DNA of 16,540 nt from JBNKFV01 sp050290265 (GCA_050290265.1 JBNKHI010000061.1:1-16540), one strand, 5' to 3'. Counted from the first letter of the stretch, positions 7,066-16,066 are shown. Notes: generated by a model not told the origin, from the letters alone. Numbers and translations: made by a program.

Positions 7066-8102
7066 TCTGCACCTCGCTTGTTGGCGCTAGTAGGCGTTTT
7101 CAGGCGGTATCCACCGAAGTACGCAGGCAGTAAATGGCTTAATAGCATGATCACTGTTAGGCCCAGCGCAGTAGCCAATGGCCAATAAAATAGTGCTTTT
7201 GTTGGGCGGAAAGTTTCAGCATCTTGCTCAATGGGTTCAAGTTCATCGAGTTTGGCGTAGATCTGCATAAGCTCGGCAGGGTCGCGAGCGCGAAAGTATT
7301 GGCCGCCAGTGGTGGTGGCGATATATTTCAGCGTGGTTTCGTCTAGATCCGAAGACGGGTTGACTCTGCGTGGGCCAAAAATGCCATTGGTATTCATGCT
7401 TTCTGCACCTATACCAATAGTATAAATTTTCACGCCGGCTTGCTGCGCCAGTTCCGCTGCTTGTGCCGGTGCAACCTCGCCGGCGGTGTTGGCGCCGTCA
7501 GTGAGTAATATCAATACACGCGCATTATCCGGGCGATTGCGCAAGCGTTTAATGGCGAGGCCGATGGCGTCGCCTATTGCTGTTGCTTTGCCGGCGAAAC
7601 CTAATTGTGCTTCTTGTAACAATTTTTGTACCGTCGCCCGGTCAAATGTTAGCGGCGCTTGCAGATAGGCTTGAGTGCCAAACAAGATGAGGCCGAGCCG
7701 GTCTTGTTGGCGGCGTTCAACAAATTCGCCAACGACATATTTTACAATGCTTAGGCGGTCAATAGACTGGCCATTAACCACCATGTCGGGTGTTTCCATG
7801 CTGCCCGAAATATCTACCGCTAGTAGTAAGTCGCGCCCACTGGCGGGGAGTGCGACAGGGTCACCAATCCACTGTGGGCGCGCAGCAGCGGCGAGCAGGC
7901 ATAGCCAAACCAGCGAAAGCGCGGCTGCCTTAAATATTCTCGATTTGGCTGGTCCAATAGTCGCGGCGCCATAAGCCTGCGCTTGCTGGAAGAAGGGCAC
8001 TGCAATACCTGTTTCTTCGATACGCTTTTTGGCAGGCAGCAAATAGACGAGTAATGGCAGTGGTGCCAAATAACCGATCCAACTCCATTCAAATGTCAGC
8101 AT
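7062..8102 (-). CDS. batA: BatA, VWA-domain inner-membrane protein
   Basis: This protein of 346 residues has the classical BatA layout. It has an N-terminal helix (about 6-23), a second helix (about 56-74) ending in the ARPQW motif, a VWA domain from about 90 to 290, and a C-terminal membrane helix (ALFYWPLATALGLTVIMLLS, about 303-322). The metal-binding motif is intact: DISGS with Asp97, Ser99 and Ser101, then LILFGTQAY...APLT, and ILLTDGANTAGE. The VWA domain should face the periplasm or cytoplasm next to the membrane and bind partner proteins through a divalent metal. A TTG six bases upstream (8108) is in frame, but GAGGAG lies exactly 6 nt before the ATG at 8102 and directly against the TTG, so the ATG is the start. 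It overlaps the end of the DUF4381 gene by 14 nt and the start of batB by 4 nt. Confidence 0.93.
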   Translation of the reverse strand: MLTFEWSWIGYLAPLPLLVYLLPAKKRIEETGIAVPFFQQAQAYGAATIGPAKSRIFKAAALSLVWLCLLAAAARPQWIGDPVALPASGRDLLLAVDISGSMETPDMVVNGQSIDRLSIVKYVVGEFVERRQQDRLGLILFGTQAYLQAPLTFDRATVQKLLQEAQLGFAGKATAIGDAIGLAIKRLRNRPDNARVLILLTDGANTAGEVAPAQAAELAQQAGVKIYTIGIGAESMNTNGIFGPRRVNPSSDLDETTLKYIATTTGGQYFRARDPAELMQIYAKLDELEPIEQDAETFRPTKALFYWPLATALGLTVIMLLSHLLPAYFGGYRLKTPTSANKRGAE

Positions 8103-8754
8103 TGGCAACTCCTCGCTGTTCGTGAGTCATTTGTGGCGGAGTCGATTGGTGTTTCGTTATCCAGGTTCGACAAAAATATTGCATCCTTTGAACATCAATG
8201 TTTTCTAAAGCCTCTGGTGCGGGGCTGTAAAGTTGTTGATAAATCAGTGCGACCTGGTCTGAGGTTAGACTTTTCTCCCGAGAATTTGGTTTGGAAAGTG
8301 TTTCGCAGCTATCAAACAGAAAGGTGATCCAGTCTTTACCGCTAAGCCCAGTTATCCTGGAGCCGTTAAAACTCATACCAGTGCCGTAAGCCGTTAGCGC
8401 TGTACGTTTTAGTAATTCACATAAATTAAAAAAATAAAATTGTTTTAATTCAGTTGGTTGTGTCGATATATTAACAGATTTCTTTAACTTATTTTCAAAC
8501 TCTCTGGTTGCCTTTTCCAAGAGTCCTAATGCTTCTTTACGGTACGCGTCGCGTTGATGGCGTCGATATAACCAGCAGCCGATGAAAACTGCTGCGATGA
8601 TTATCAAGGCTCCTAGCAGCCACCAGCCTGGGGCTGGTGGCCAGACCCCAATTGGGTCCGGGAGATGAATGTCGCGCAATTGAGGAAGTGGTACCTGGCC
8701 TGAGGCAGGCGCTTGTCCAGTATTTAAGGGATTGCCGGCTGGTAAAGAGTTCAT
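8089..8754 (-). CDS. DUF4381 single-pass membrane protein of the Bat operon
   Basis: This is a 221-residue protein. Its proline-rich N-terminal segment holds the DUF4381 signature (LRDIHLPDPIGVWPPAPG, 26-43), followed by one membrane helix (WWLLGALIIIAAVFIGCWLY, 44-63), a basic stop-transfer patch (RRHQRD) and a helical cytoplasmic domain of about 155 residues. The family is regularly found between the DUF58 and batA genes; its role is unknown, presumably a structural partner of BatA/BatB. The start is set at 8754 because a perfect AGGAGG lies 9 nt upstream. The frame stays open upstream to 8847, but that stretch overlaps the end of the DUF58 gene and has no ribosome site. The gap to the DUF58 stop is 13 nt. 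Confidence 0.88.
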   Translation of the reverse strand: MNSLPAGNPLNTGQAPASGQVPLPQLRDIHLPDPIGVWPPAPGWWLLGALIIIAAVFIGCWLYRRHQRDAYRKEALGLLEKATREFENKLKKSVNISTQPTELKQFYFFNLCELLKRTALTAYGTGMSFNGSRITGLSGKDWITFLFDSCETLSKPNSREKSLTSDQVALIYQQLYSPAPEALENIDVQRMQYFCRTWITKHQSTPPQMTHEQRGVANADI

Positions 8755-8767
8755 CGACTTTGTCCTC

Positions 8768-9739
8768 CTAGCGCCGGCGCTGTGAGCTGTAATGCTGTCG
8801 CAACAAAGCATTAGGATCGGTGCCGGTGCTGAACGACAAATGTGCAATTTTTAAGGCATTAGCGATATTGCTGAGTTGCTCAGATCGACTGTCAAATCGC
8901 GATTGATGGAGTCGTTGGACGCGGGCGTCTTTACTATTAATGGACAACCTGTCGACTCCATTACTGATAGTTAGTTGGCCTGCCTGTTGTGGCAAGTTGC
9001 TTTCCAGCGGGTCTGAAATAGCTATCAGCGTTAGGTCTGTATGCTGGGCCAGTAAATGACATTGGGCTTCCGTTTCCTGGTTTAAGTCTTGAAAGTCGCT
9101 GATAAAAAATACCGCACATCCGGGTTTGGCAATTCGGCGAACATCGGTAAGCATGGTCGTTAGGTTTGGCCATTGTTCCGAATTAGTGGGGCGTTGCAGC
9201 TGGGAATTACTATTGTGTGCTGCGTGAAGCAGTTCCATTTGTGCGTGTCGACTGCGTCGAGGCCGGATATCGTCCTGGGTATTATTGCCAAACACCATGC
9301 CGCCGACACGGTCACCTTGTTGCAATGCGGACCAGCCAAGAACTGCTGCAATATGAACGGCTAGTACTGATTTAAAACAGTTAGTACTTCCAAAAAACAT
9401 TGGTTGACGCTGATCAAGAACAATGTAAACCGGTCGCTCCCGCTCTTCGTGAAAAAGCTTGGTGTGTGGAACTTGTGTACGCGCTGTTACCCGCCAGTCG
9501 ATATTGCGTACATCATCGCCGGCCTGGTAGAGGCGAACCTCCTCAAACTCCATGCCCCGACCGCGAAAACGTGTTCTTACGTTTCCGCTCATGGGTGCGC
9601 GACTTGCTCGGTTTGCAAAGAGCTTAAGCTCGCGACCAATAAATCGCAGACGTAACAGTTGTTGTAAATCTGTGTACGGTCCTCGCGGCTGTAAATTGTT
9701 GTTGTCTAAGTGTGTAGCGGTACTCATGGGAGTTGCCAT
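8768..9739 (-). CDS. DUF58 (VWA-like) protein of the MoxR/Bat operon
   Basis: This is a 323-residue soluble protein with no membrane helix. The diagnostic DUF58 stretch is at residues 71-102 (YQAGDDVRNIDWRVTAR, then KLFHEERER). It is followed by the VWA-like core strand VYIVLDQRQPM at 104-114 and a later strand VFFISDFQDL. The usual DxSxS metal motif has become DQRQP (Asp109 kept, both serines replaced), so metal binding of the standard type is doubtful. DUF58 proteins pair with MoxR AAA+ ATPases and are thought to act as adaptors for substrates or membrane partners. The ATG at 9739 directly abuts the moxR TAA (9740-9742), and no clear ribosome site is visible for it or for the in-frame ATG at 9727, so translation probably depends on coupling to moxR. 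A start at 9727 remains possible. Confidence 0.9.
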   Translation of the reverse strand: MATPMSTATHLDNNNLQPRGPYTDLQQLLRLRFIGRELKLFANRASRAPMSGNVRTRFRGRGMEFEEVRLYQAGDDVRNIDWRVTARTQVPHTKLFHEERERPVYIVLDQRQPMFFGSTNCFKSVLAVHIAAVLGWSALQQGDRVGGMVFGNNTQDDIRPRRSRHAQMELLHAAHNSNSQLQRPTNSEQWPNLTTMLTDVRRIAKPGCAVFFISDFQDLNQETEAQCHLLAQHTDLTLIAISDPLESNLPQQAGQLTISNGVDRLSINSKDARVQRLHQSRFDSRSEQLSNIANALKIAHLSFSTGTDPNALLRQHYSSQRRR

Positions 9740-10705
9740 TTAAACAACAGGTACAGTAGCGATCAAACGGTCGATAACCTGATCACGAGTCACACCATTG
9801 GCTTCAGCTTCGAAGCTTAATAGCAAACGATGCCGGAATACATCGTGCAACACAGCTTGAATGTTGTCTGGGCTTACAAAGTCCTGGCCTTGCAACCAGG
9901 CATGAGCGCGAGCGCATCGATCCAGCGAAATAGTCCCGCGTGGACTCACGCCAAACTCTAGCCATTGCTGTAGCTGGCTATCTGCGGGTGTGCGAGTCGC
10001 GATGGTTAACTGAACCAGATAGTTCTCAACAGCCGGGGCCATATGCAAGTCAAGCAAGGCCGTTCTTGCGGCCATAATATCTGCCTGTAGTACTTCGCTT
10101 GGGCAGTCGGCCTGACCGTTGTTCTTGGCATCCCCTCGAGTGAGTGCGAGGATGGCATGCTCAGCGGCTGCATTCGGGTAATTTACATTCACATGCATTA
10201 AAAATCGATCAAGTTGCGCTTCCGGTAGCGGGTAAGTCCCTTCCTGTTCAATTGGGTTCTGGGTGGCCATCACCAAAAAGAGGGGCGGGAGCGGGTATGT
10301 CTTACTACCGACGCTGACTTGTCGTTCTGCCATTGCCTCCAGTAGGGCTGACTGCACTTTGGCAGGGGCCCGGTTAATTTCATCTGCCAAAATAAGATTG
10401 TGAAAAATGGGGCCAGCCTGAAACTGGAAATCGCCCGTCTGTGGGCGATAAATGTCGGTGCCGGTAATGTCTGAGGGGAGTAGGTCGGGTGTAAATTGGA
10501 TGCGATGGAAGTCTCCTTCAACGCCATCAGCAAGGCTTTTAATTGCACGGGTTTTGGCTAGTCCCGGTGCGCCTTCTACCAGTAGATGGCCGTCGGCAAG
10601 TATGGCGATCAATAATCGTTCTACGAGATGTTCCTGGCCAATTATTTGCGTTTGCAACCAGGCTTTAAGGTTTTGCAGGGAATGTATGGTTGTTTCTGTC
10701 GTCAT
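9740..10705 (-). CDS. moxR: MoxR family AAA+ ATPase
   Basis: This 321-residue protein is a normal length for MoxR. Walker A is GAPGLAKT (45-52, Lys51), Walker B is LILADEINR (Asp108, Glu109), sensor 1 is in MATQNP, and the arginine-finger region is QLDRFL. A C-terminal lid domain ends at VPVV. It is a cytoplasmic ATP-driven chaperone-like enzyme expected to work with the DUF58 and VWA proteins encoded downstream. It is the first gene of the operon. The start is placed at 10705 (MTTETTIHSL), with GAGA close upstream. The frame continues to 10837, but the extra 44 residues are rich in Cys, Arg and Tyr and have no family resemblance. The gene diverges from gdhB across a 438-nt gap. Confidence 0.95.
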   Translation of the reverse strand: MTTETTIHSLQNLKAWLQTQIIGQEHLVERLLIAILADGHLLVEGAPGLAKTRAIKSLADGVEGDFHRIQFTPDLLPSDITGTDIYRPQTGDFQFQAGPIFHNLILADEINRAPAKVQSALLEAMAERQVSVGSKTYPLPPLFLVMATQNPIEQEGTYPLPEAQLDRFLMHVNVNYPNAAAEHAILALTRGDAKNNGQADCPSEVLQADIMAARTALLDLHMAPAVENYLVQLTIATRTPADSQLQQWLEFGVSPRGTISLDRCARAHAWLQGQDFVSPDNIQAVLHDVFRHRLLLSFEAEANGVTRDQVIDRLIATVPVV

Positions 10706-10783
10706 AATTTTCTCTGGCAGCGTCAATTTACTAGACCCTATATCATTGGGGCTATTCTTTGAATTCCAATAGAAGTAGCGGTA

Positions 10784-10826
10784 ACAACCTTCACAACAAT
10801 GGAATCTTCTATCATCAGAAGGTTGT
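10784..10826 (-). promoter_or_regulatory. 9-bp inverted repeat upstream of moxR
   Basis: ACAACCTTC at 10784-10792 and GAAGGTTGT at 10818-10826 are perfectly complementary, with 25 nt between them, 79 nt upstream of the moxR start codon. A smaller hairpin, CTTCT (10806-10810) with AGAAG (10817-10821), uses part of the same right arm, so the two structures exclude each other. It could be an operator or, if transcription starts further upstream, part of a switching leader RNA. No regulator can be assigned. Confidence 0.4.
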
Positions 10827-11030
10827 GGTGCCATCACTTGCTTTTGTTTCAGTGGCTAGCTTAATTTACGCAGCCATAGACCGTGGTCTTCTAGAAAAGG
10901 TTCCGGTAAAAAAATTGCAGTGGAGGATATGCGTCTGGCGTCTGCCAATTAGGTCGAGACTGGTCTATGCTTAGGGCACTGAACGCCTGTGTTGGTGGGT
11001 GGGGCAAATCCTCTCAGTCATAGCTCCAAA

Positions 11031-11068
11031 GTTCAAGACGTTCAAGTTAATAAGCTATATAGTAAAAT
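11031..11068 (+). promoter_or_regulatory. Candidate gdhB promoter with tandem GTTCAAG repeats
   Basis: GTTCAAG occurs at 11031-11037 and again at 11040-11046, a direct repeat with a 9-bp period. The second copy contains TTCAAG (11041-11046), a poor -35 match, spaced 16 nt from TAAAAT (11063-11068), a good -10 match. A weak -35 beside tandem repeats would suit an activator-dependent promoter. The position, about 75 nt before the GTG start, is reasonable. This is a visual match only. Confidence 0.33.
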
Positions 11069-11143
11069 ACTGTCAAAACCGGCGCTGCAGGATCAATGCA
11101 TCGGTAGCGATACAGGTGAACAAATAAGAAGAGGGCTTACTTT

Positions 11144-14100
11144 GTGGAGACCAATCTGGCCATCACTGAATCAAAAGATGAATTTTTTTCCCAGCTCAAA
11201 GATAAAATTTACCAACATTATTCTGATCCAGCCGCTGCTGAGTTCTGTCACCTAGTAGCCTTATACTACGACCGTTTTCCTATCCACGAGCTTGAAGGTC
11301 GCCAATTACAGGACATTTTTGGTTCTCTATGCGACTGGTGGCGACAGTTGCAAGATTTTAAAATCGATCAGCCCCAGGTTCGCGTTTTTAATCCTACAGT
11401 TGAGGAAAGTGGCTGGGTTTGTGGGCATACGGTCGTTACTGTGCTGTGCAAGGATATGCCGTTTCTGGTGGACTCTATTCGGATTGAAATTAACCGTCGT
11501 AATATTCCTGTGTATACGATCAATAACACCGTTATTGTTACTCAACGGGACAAGCAGCGCAGGCTGCAGCGTATAGATACCGCATTGAGCCAGCAAGACA
11601 AAGCCAGTGAAGCAGTTAATCAGTCAGACGTTTTACAGCGTGAGGCATTAGTCTATTTTGAGATAAATCTCAATTCAGATGAAGCTGAACTTAAAGAATT
11701 ACAAAAGGCTATTGCTTCAGTCCTCCAAGAAATAGATCTGGTTGTCAGTAGCTACGATGTGTTGGTACAGCAGTGTGAGCAAACAGCCGATCAGTTGGCG
11801 CTGGGGATGGGGGGAAACTTCGATTCCATGCTCAAAGAAAGCGAGGCTTTTTTGCGTTGGCTGGCTGCAAGGCATTTTACATTCTTAGGGTATTCCGAGT
11901 ACGACTTTGTCGAACAAGATGGCCAGCGTGTTTTGGTAGAAAATGCATCGAAGCGTCTCGGTGTGTTTCAAGTACGGTCAAAAAACCACTCGGCCGTTGC
12001 ATTAGATGATTTCAATAACGGCATGACAAGGTTTCACCTAACACCAAATGTGTTGGCTTTCAGTAAATCGTCTGTGCGCTCGCGTGTGCATCGGCATGCT
12101 TACTCAGACTATGTAATTGTAAAACGCTATGATAAAACTGGACAGGTATGTGGCGAAAGTCGTTTTCTAGGGCTTTACACTTCATCGGTATTTGTTGCCT
12201 CGCCAGATAGTATTCCGGTTATTCGCGTCAAGGCTCGGGAAATTCTCGCGCGTGCAGATATAGATCCTATGTCACACTATGGTCGCGGTCTGCGTCGTCT
12301 GTTGGAAACATTTCCTCGCGAGGAATTATTCCAATGTAGTACCAGTGAATTATTTGAGACCTTACATGGCGTTGCTCAGATTAATGAACGTCATCAAGTG
12401 CGCGTATTTATGCGCAAAGATCCTTATGGAAAATTTATTAGCTTTTTGGTTTATACGCCGCGAGATGTATTTTCGACGGTCATCCGAGAAAAAATTCAGG
12501 CGATAATTACAGATACCATTGATGCAATTGAGTGTGAGCAAACGACTTACTATTCTGAGTCGATTTTGGCGCGCACGCATTTTTTCTTTCGAGTAAAGGA
12601 GGACGCTACTCCTGAATTTGATAAACGCCTTCTCGAATCAAAAATTATCGATATTACACGCACCTGGGGCGACCATTTAGAGACTGCATTACTTGAATTC
12701 TACGGTGAAGAGCAAGGGACAGATCTCATCAAAAACTTTAATGAAGCCTTTAGTAATGGTTATCAGGAAAGCTATGATGCGCGCATTGCGGTGCACGATA
12801 TAGCGACGCTGAAAGAGCTTGAAGATGGCGATGATATTGCTATGAGCTTTTATCGGCCTGTTGATGCTGAAGAAAATGAGTTGCGATTTAAGGTTTTCCA
12901 CCCAAATACTGCATTGGAATTGTCCGATGTTATTCCCGTGTTGGAAAATATGGGGCTGAGAGTATTGGGTGAACACCCCTATAAGATAAAACCTCGTAAC
13001 AGTGCGCCAGTATGGTTACATGATTTTACACTCCTGTTTAGCTTGCCAGTGCATATTGATATTCATGCGGTTAGCAATACGTTTAAAGAAGCTTTTGAAG
13101 CCGTCTGGCGTAAAAAGGCTGAGAGTGATCAGTTTAATCGCCTTGTGATTGGCGCGCGTTTAAATTGGCGAGAAGTCGCTGTGTTAAGGGCTTATGCACG
13201 CTACATGCAACAAACAGCATTTTACTTTACGCAATCTTACATTGCCGATACGTTAGCGCATCACCTTGAGATTACCCGTAATTTAGTCGCACTGTTCAAA
13301 AGCACCTTTGATCTTCGTGTCAATCAGGATTCTGAACAGGATAGGGCGCGGATTGAACGCTTGGTGAAAAAAGTCACTGATGCGCTGGAGAAGGTCGACA
13401 ACCTCAATGAAGACACGATCATTCGTCGTTATCTCGATTTAATCAAGGGTACCTTGCGGACTAATTTTTACCAGATTGGTGCCAATGGCGAATTTAAAGA
13501 ATACGTATGTTTCAAGTTTAGCCCTCGTGATATTCCAGATATCCCCGAACCGCGACCCATGTTTGAAATATTTGTTTACTCACCCAGGGTTGAGGGTGTG
13601 CATCTGCGCGGTAGTAAAGTTGCTCGCGGTGGTTTGCGTTGGTCAGACCGGCTGCAAGATTATCGGACTGAAGTACTTGGTCTGGTAAAAGCTCAGCAGG
13701 TTAAAAATTCTGTGATCGTACCGAGTGGCGCTAAAGGTGGTTTTGTAGTCAAGCAACCACCGCCAGAGGGCGGGCGTAAAGCGATGCTGGAAGAGGGTAT
13801 TGCCTGCTACCGTATTTTTATTCAGGCGCTGCTGGATGTTACTGACAATATTGTGGAAGGTGAAATTGTATCGCCATCGCAAGTGATCTGCCTCGACGAT
13901 AATGATCCGTATCTAGTGGTTGCGGCTGATAAAGGCACTGCAACCTTTTCTGATATTGCTAATGAAATCTCGCTTAAAAATAACCACTGGCTCGGTGATG
14001 CATTTGCGTCTGGTGGTAGCCAGGGTTATGACCACAAACAGATGGGGATCACGGCCCGAGGTGCCTGGATCTCTGTTCAGCGCCACTTTAAAGAAATAGG

Positions 14101-16066
14101 TATCAACGTTCAGACAGAAGATTTTACGGTTATTGGCATTGGCGATATGGCCGGCGATGTTTTTGGCAATGGCATGCTCATGTCAGAACATATTTGTTTG
14201 GTCGCTGCATTTAATCACCTTCATATTTTTATCGATCCAACGCCAGATGCGCAACGTAGTTTTCAAGAGCGAAAACGCCTGTTTGAAAGTGATAATGGTG
14301 GCTGGGATCAATATGAAAAGTCGCTTATTTCACAAGGTGGCGGGGTCTTTTCTCGCTCGGCCAAATCTATCGATATTACGCCAGAGATGCAAAAAACCTT
14401 TGCTATCAGCGAAACAAAGTTAACCCCAACTCAGTTGCTAAATCGCTTATTGAAAGCCCCTGTGGGACTAATTTGGAACGGCGGTATTGGTACTTATATT
14501 AAGGCGAAAAGTGAAACTCATAGTGATGTTGGTGATAAAGCCAATGACGCATTGCGCGTTAACGGCGGTGAGTTGAAGTGTAAAGTACTCGGCGAAGGGG
14601 GGAACCTTGGTGCTACACAGTTGGGTCGAATTGAATTTGCCTTGAATGGTGGTGCAGTTAATACCGACTTTATCGACAATGCGGCCGGGGTGGACTGCTC
14701 TGACCACGAAGTGAATATCAAAATTCTGCTTGGCGAAATTGTCCGTGACGGCGATATGACGGAGAAACAGCGCAATAATTTGTTGGCGGAAATGACCGAT
14801 AACGTTGCAGCCCTCGTGTTACACAATAACTACAAACAAACTCAGGCAATCAGCATTGCCCAGCAACAAGCAGGCAAGCGGTTTTTGGAATATTTGCGAG
14901 TTATTCGGGCGCTGGAGAGTAGTGGGCAGTTGAACCGCAGTTTAGAGTTTTTACCCGATGATGAGTCTATTTTGGAGCGCAATAGTCAAGGCAAGCACCT
15001 CACTCGGCCCGAAATATCGATTCTTATTTCGTACGTAAAGGTCATGCTCAAAGATGCATTGGCGACTGACGAAATTGCGACCGATCAGTATTTGGCGAAG
15101 ATGGTTGAAAATATCTTCCCAGAAAAAATACGAGCGTCATTCTCCAGTGCAATGTATAGCCATCGTTTACGCAAAGAGATTATTGCAACACAGCTGGCTA
15201 ACGATATGGTCAACAACATGGGTATCAGTTTTTGTCATCGTTTGATGGAATCCACTGGTGTGAACGCGGTCGCAGTCGCAAAGGCTTATTCTGTGGCTCG
15301 CGATGTATTTGGTTTGGAAGACTACCGGAGCGAAGTAGAAGCACTGGATTTCAAAGTCGATGTGTCTGTGCAGTTCGACTTGCTGAACACTGTGATGCGG
15401 CGAGTCCGGCGTGGTACACGCTGGTTTTTACGTAACCGTCGCAGTGAATTGAACCCTAGCGAAGAAGTTGAACTGTATCAACGCCATTTGGATGAGGTTG
15501 TTCATCTAATGCCGGGGGTGCTGAACGGCAAAGAAAAAGAGCTATGGCAAAGCGGGTACGACAAGTGGATTGCAGCCGGGCTTAGTGATGAAATGGCAAG
15601 AGCAACCGCCATGGTGTCCAACTTGTATTCGGGTTTGAGTATTGTCGAGGCTGCTCGGATAAGTGAGGTACCCATTAAAGATGTGGCTACCTTGTTCTTT
15701 CTCGTTGCCGAGCACTTAAATTTAAATTGGTTTGCTAGTCAGATTTCTGAAGTTCCTGTTGAGAATTACTGGCAAGCGATGGCGCGTGAGACTTACCTGG
15801 ATGATCTCGAAGTTCAGATGCGCACGATTACGGTGGCCATTCTACAAATCAAACCCGCCAATTGGTCGCTTGACCAAGCACTAGCAGCCTGGTCTGTTCA
15901 GCACAGCATATTAATCGCGCGTTGGAAGTCTATGATGAATGATTTGCAAAGCAGTAGTGGCGCTGACTTTGCTATGTTTTCGGTCGCTATTCGCGAGCTG
16001 TTGGATCTGGCTCAAGCCAGTAAGTATTGTTCCTCTTTGGAGACCAGTGAATGTGAGGAGCCGTAA
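11144..16066 (+). CDS. gdhB: NAD-specific glutamate dehydrogenase, large (180-kDa class)
   Basis: This 1640-residue protein belongs to the Bact_GDH family, whose members are usually about 1,600 residues. It catalyses the NAD-dependent oxidative deamination of glutamate to 2-oxoglutarate and ammonium in the cytoplasm, a catabolic route for glutamate and arginine-derived carbon. The N-terminal half holds ACT-like regulatory segments (for example VTVLCKDMPFLVDSIRIEI). The catalytic part includes RGGLRWSDR (828-836), PSGAKGGF with the active-site-type Lys864, the glycine-rich nucleotide-binding motif GIGDMAGDVFGNGML (998-1012), and a long helical C-terminal region. The start is a GTG at 11144 with GAGGG 8 nt upstream, and the first residues line up with the expected N-terminus of the family. 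It is transcribed divergently from moxR and followed by a terminator. In Pseudomonas aeruginosa the orthologue is known to be arginine-inducible; I could not identify an ArgR-type site here. Confidence 0.96.
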   Translation: METNLAITESKDEFFSQLKDKIYQHYSDPAAAEFCHLVALYYDRFPIHELEGRQLQDIFGSLCDWWRQLQDFKIDQPQVRVFNPTVEESGWVCGHTVVTVLCKDMPFLVDSIRIEINRRNIPVYTINNTVIVTQRDKQRRLQRIDTALSQQDKASEAVNQSDVLQREALVYFEINLNSDEAELKELQKAIASVLQEIDLVVSSYDVLVQQCEQTADQLALGMGGNFDSMLKESEAFLRWLAARHFTFLGYSEYDFVEQDGQRVLVENASKRLGVFQVRSKNHSAVALDDFNNGMTRFHLTPNVLAFSKSSVRSRVHRHAYSDYVIVKRYDKTGQVCGESRFLGLYTSSVFVASPDSIPVIRVKAREILARADIDPMSHYGRGLRRLLETFPREELFQCSTSELFETLHGVAQINERHQVRVFMRKDPYGKFISFLVYTPRDVFSTVIREKIQAIITDTIDAIECEQTTYYSESILARTHFFFRVKEDATPEFDKRLLESKIIDITRTWGDHLETALLEFYGEEQGTDLIKNFNEAFSNGYQESYDARIAVHDIATLKELEDGDDIAMSFYRPVDAEENELRFKVFHPNTALELSDVIPVLENMGLRVLGEHPYKIKPRNSAPVWLHDFTLLFSLPVHIDIHAVSNTFKEAFEAVWRKKAESDQFNRLVIGARLNWREVAVLRAYARYMQQTAFYFTQSYIADTLAHHLEITRNLVALFKSTFDLRVNQDSEQDRARIERLVKKVTDALEKVDNLNEDTIIRRYLDLIKGTLRTNFYQIGANGEFKEYVCFKFSPRDIPDIPEPRPMFEIFVYSPRVEGVHLRGSKVARGGLRWSDRLQDYRTEVLGLVKAQQVKNSVIVPSGAKGGFVVKQPPPEGGRKAMLEEGIACYRIFIQALLDVTDNIVEGEIVSPSQVICLDDNDPYLVVAADKGTATFSDIANEISLKNNHWLGDAFASGGSQGYDHKQMGITARGAWISVQRHFKEIGINVQTEDFTVIGIGDMAGDVFGNGMLMSEHICLVAAFNHLHIFIDPTPDAQRSFQERKRLFESDNGGWDQYEKSLISQGGGVFSRSAKSIDITPEMQKTFAISETKLTPTQLLNRLLKAPVGLIWNGGIGTYIKAKSETHSDVGDKANDALRVNGGELKCKVLGEGGNLGATQLGRIEFALNGGAVNTDFIDNAAGVDCSDHEVNIKILLGEIVRDGDMTEKQRNNLLAEMTDNVAALVLHNNYKQTQAISIAQQQAGKRFLEYLRVIRALESSGQLNRSLEFLPDDESILERNSQGKHLTRPEISILISYVKVMLKDALATDEIATDQYLAKMVENIFPEKIRASFSSAMYSHRLRKEIIATQLANDMVNNMGISFCHRLMESTGVNAVAVAKAYSVARDVFGLEDYRSEVEALDFKVDVSVQFDLLNTVMRRVRRGTRWFLRNRRSELNPSEEVELYQRHLDEVVHLMPGVLNGKEKELWQSGYDKWIAAGLSDEMARATAMVSNLYSGLSIVEAARISEVPIKDVATLFFLVAEHLNLNWFASQISEVPVENYWQAMARETYLDDLEVQMRTITVAILQIKPANWSLDQALAAWSVQHSILIARWKSMMNDLQSSSGADFAMFSVAIRELLDLAQASKYCSSLETSECEEP

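Larger units (their letters stand above)
10706..11143. other. Divergent regulatory region between moxR and gdhB
   Basis: There is no credible gene in these 438 bases, although short unsupported reading frames exist. The region must hold the promoters of both the minus-strand moxR-bat operon and the plus-strand gdhB gene. Visible elements are a 9-bp inverted repeat at 10784-10826 and a pair of GTTCAAG repeats followed by a -10-like box at 11031-11068, both listed separately. GAGGG at 11131-11135 is the gdhB ribosome site. CATAGACC at 10875-10882 also recurs inverted at 10962-10969, but an 8-bp match over that distance can arise by chance. I see no sequence I can tie to a known regulator. Confidence 0.6.

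Noticed and set aside
8103..8108. TTG start two codons upstream for batA
   Set aside because: The GAGGAG site directly abuts this TTG, leaving no spacer, whereas it has a 6-nt spacer to the ATG at 8102.
8755..8847. 31-residue N-terminal extension of the DUF4381 protein
   Set aside because: It overlaps the end of the DUF58 gene, while a perfect AGGAGG lies 9 nt before the ATG at 8754.
10706..10837. 44-residue N-terminal extension of MoxR
   Set aside because: The extra residues are Cys/Arg/Tyr-rich with no resemblance to MoxR. The ATG at 10705 gives the normal family length and the region is better explained as untranslated leader.
10922..10949. Mini-ORF with a GGAGG site (seven codons) in the gdhB upstream region
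   Set aside because: The spacing between GGAGG and the ATG is only 2 nt, too close for normal initiation, and the peptide shows no leader-like codon run.
10875..10969. Inverted repeat CATAGACC / GGTCTATG
   Set aside because: An 8-bp match separated by about 80 nt is expected by chance in a region of this size.
10759..10974. 71-residue plus-strand frame in the moxR-gdhB gap
   Set aside because: It has no ribosome-binding site or recognisable domain, it runs through the inverted repeat, and it ends far from gdhB. Likely chance.
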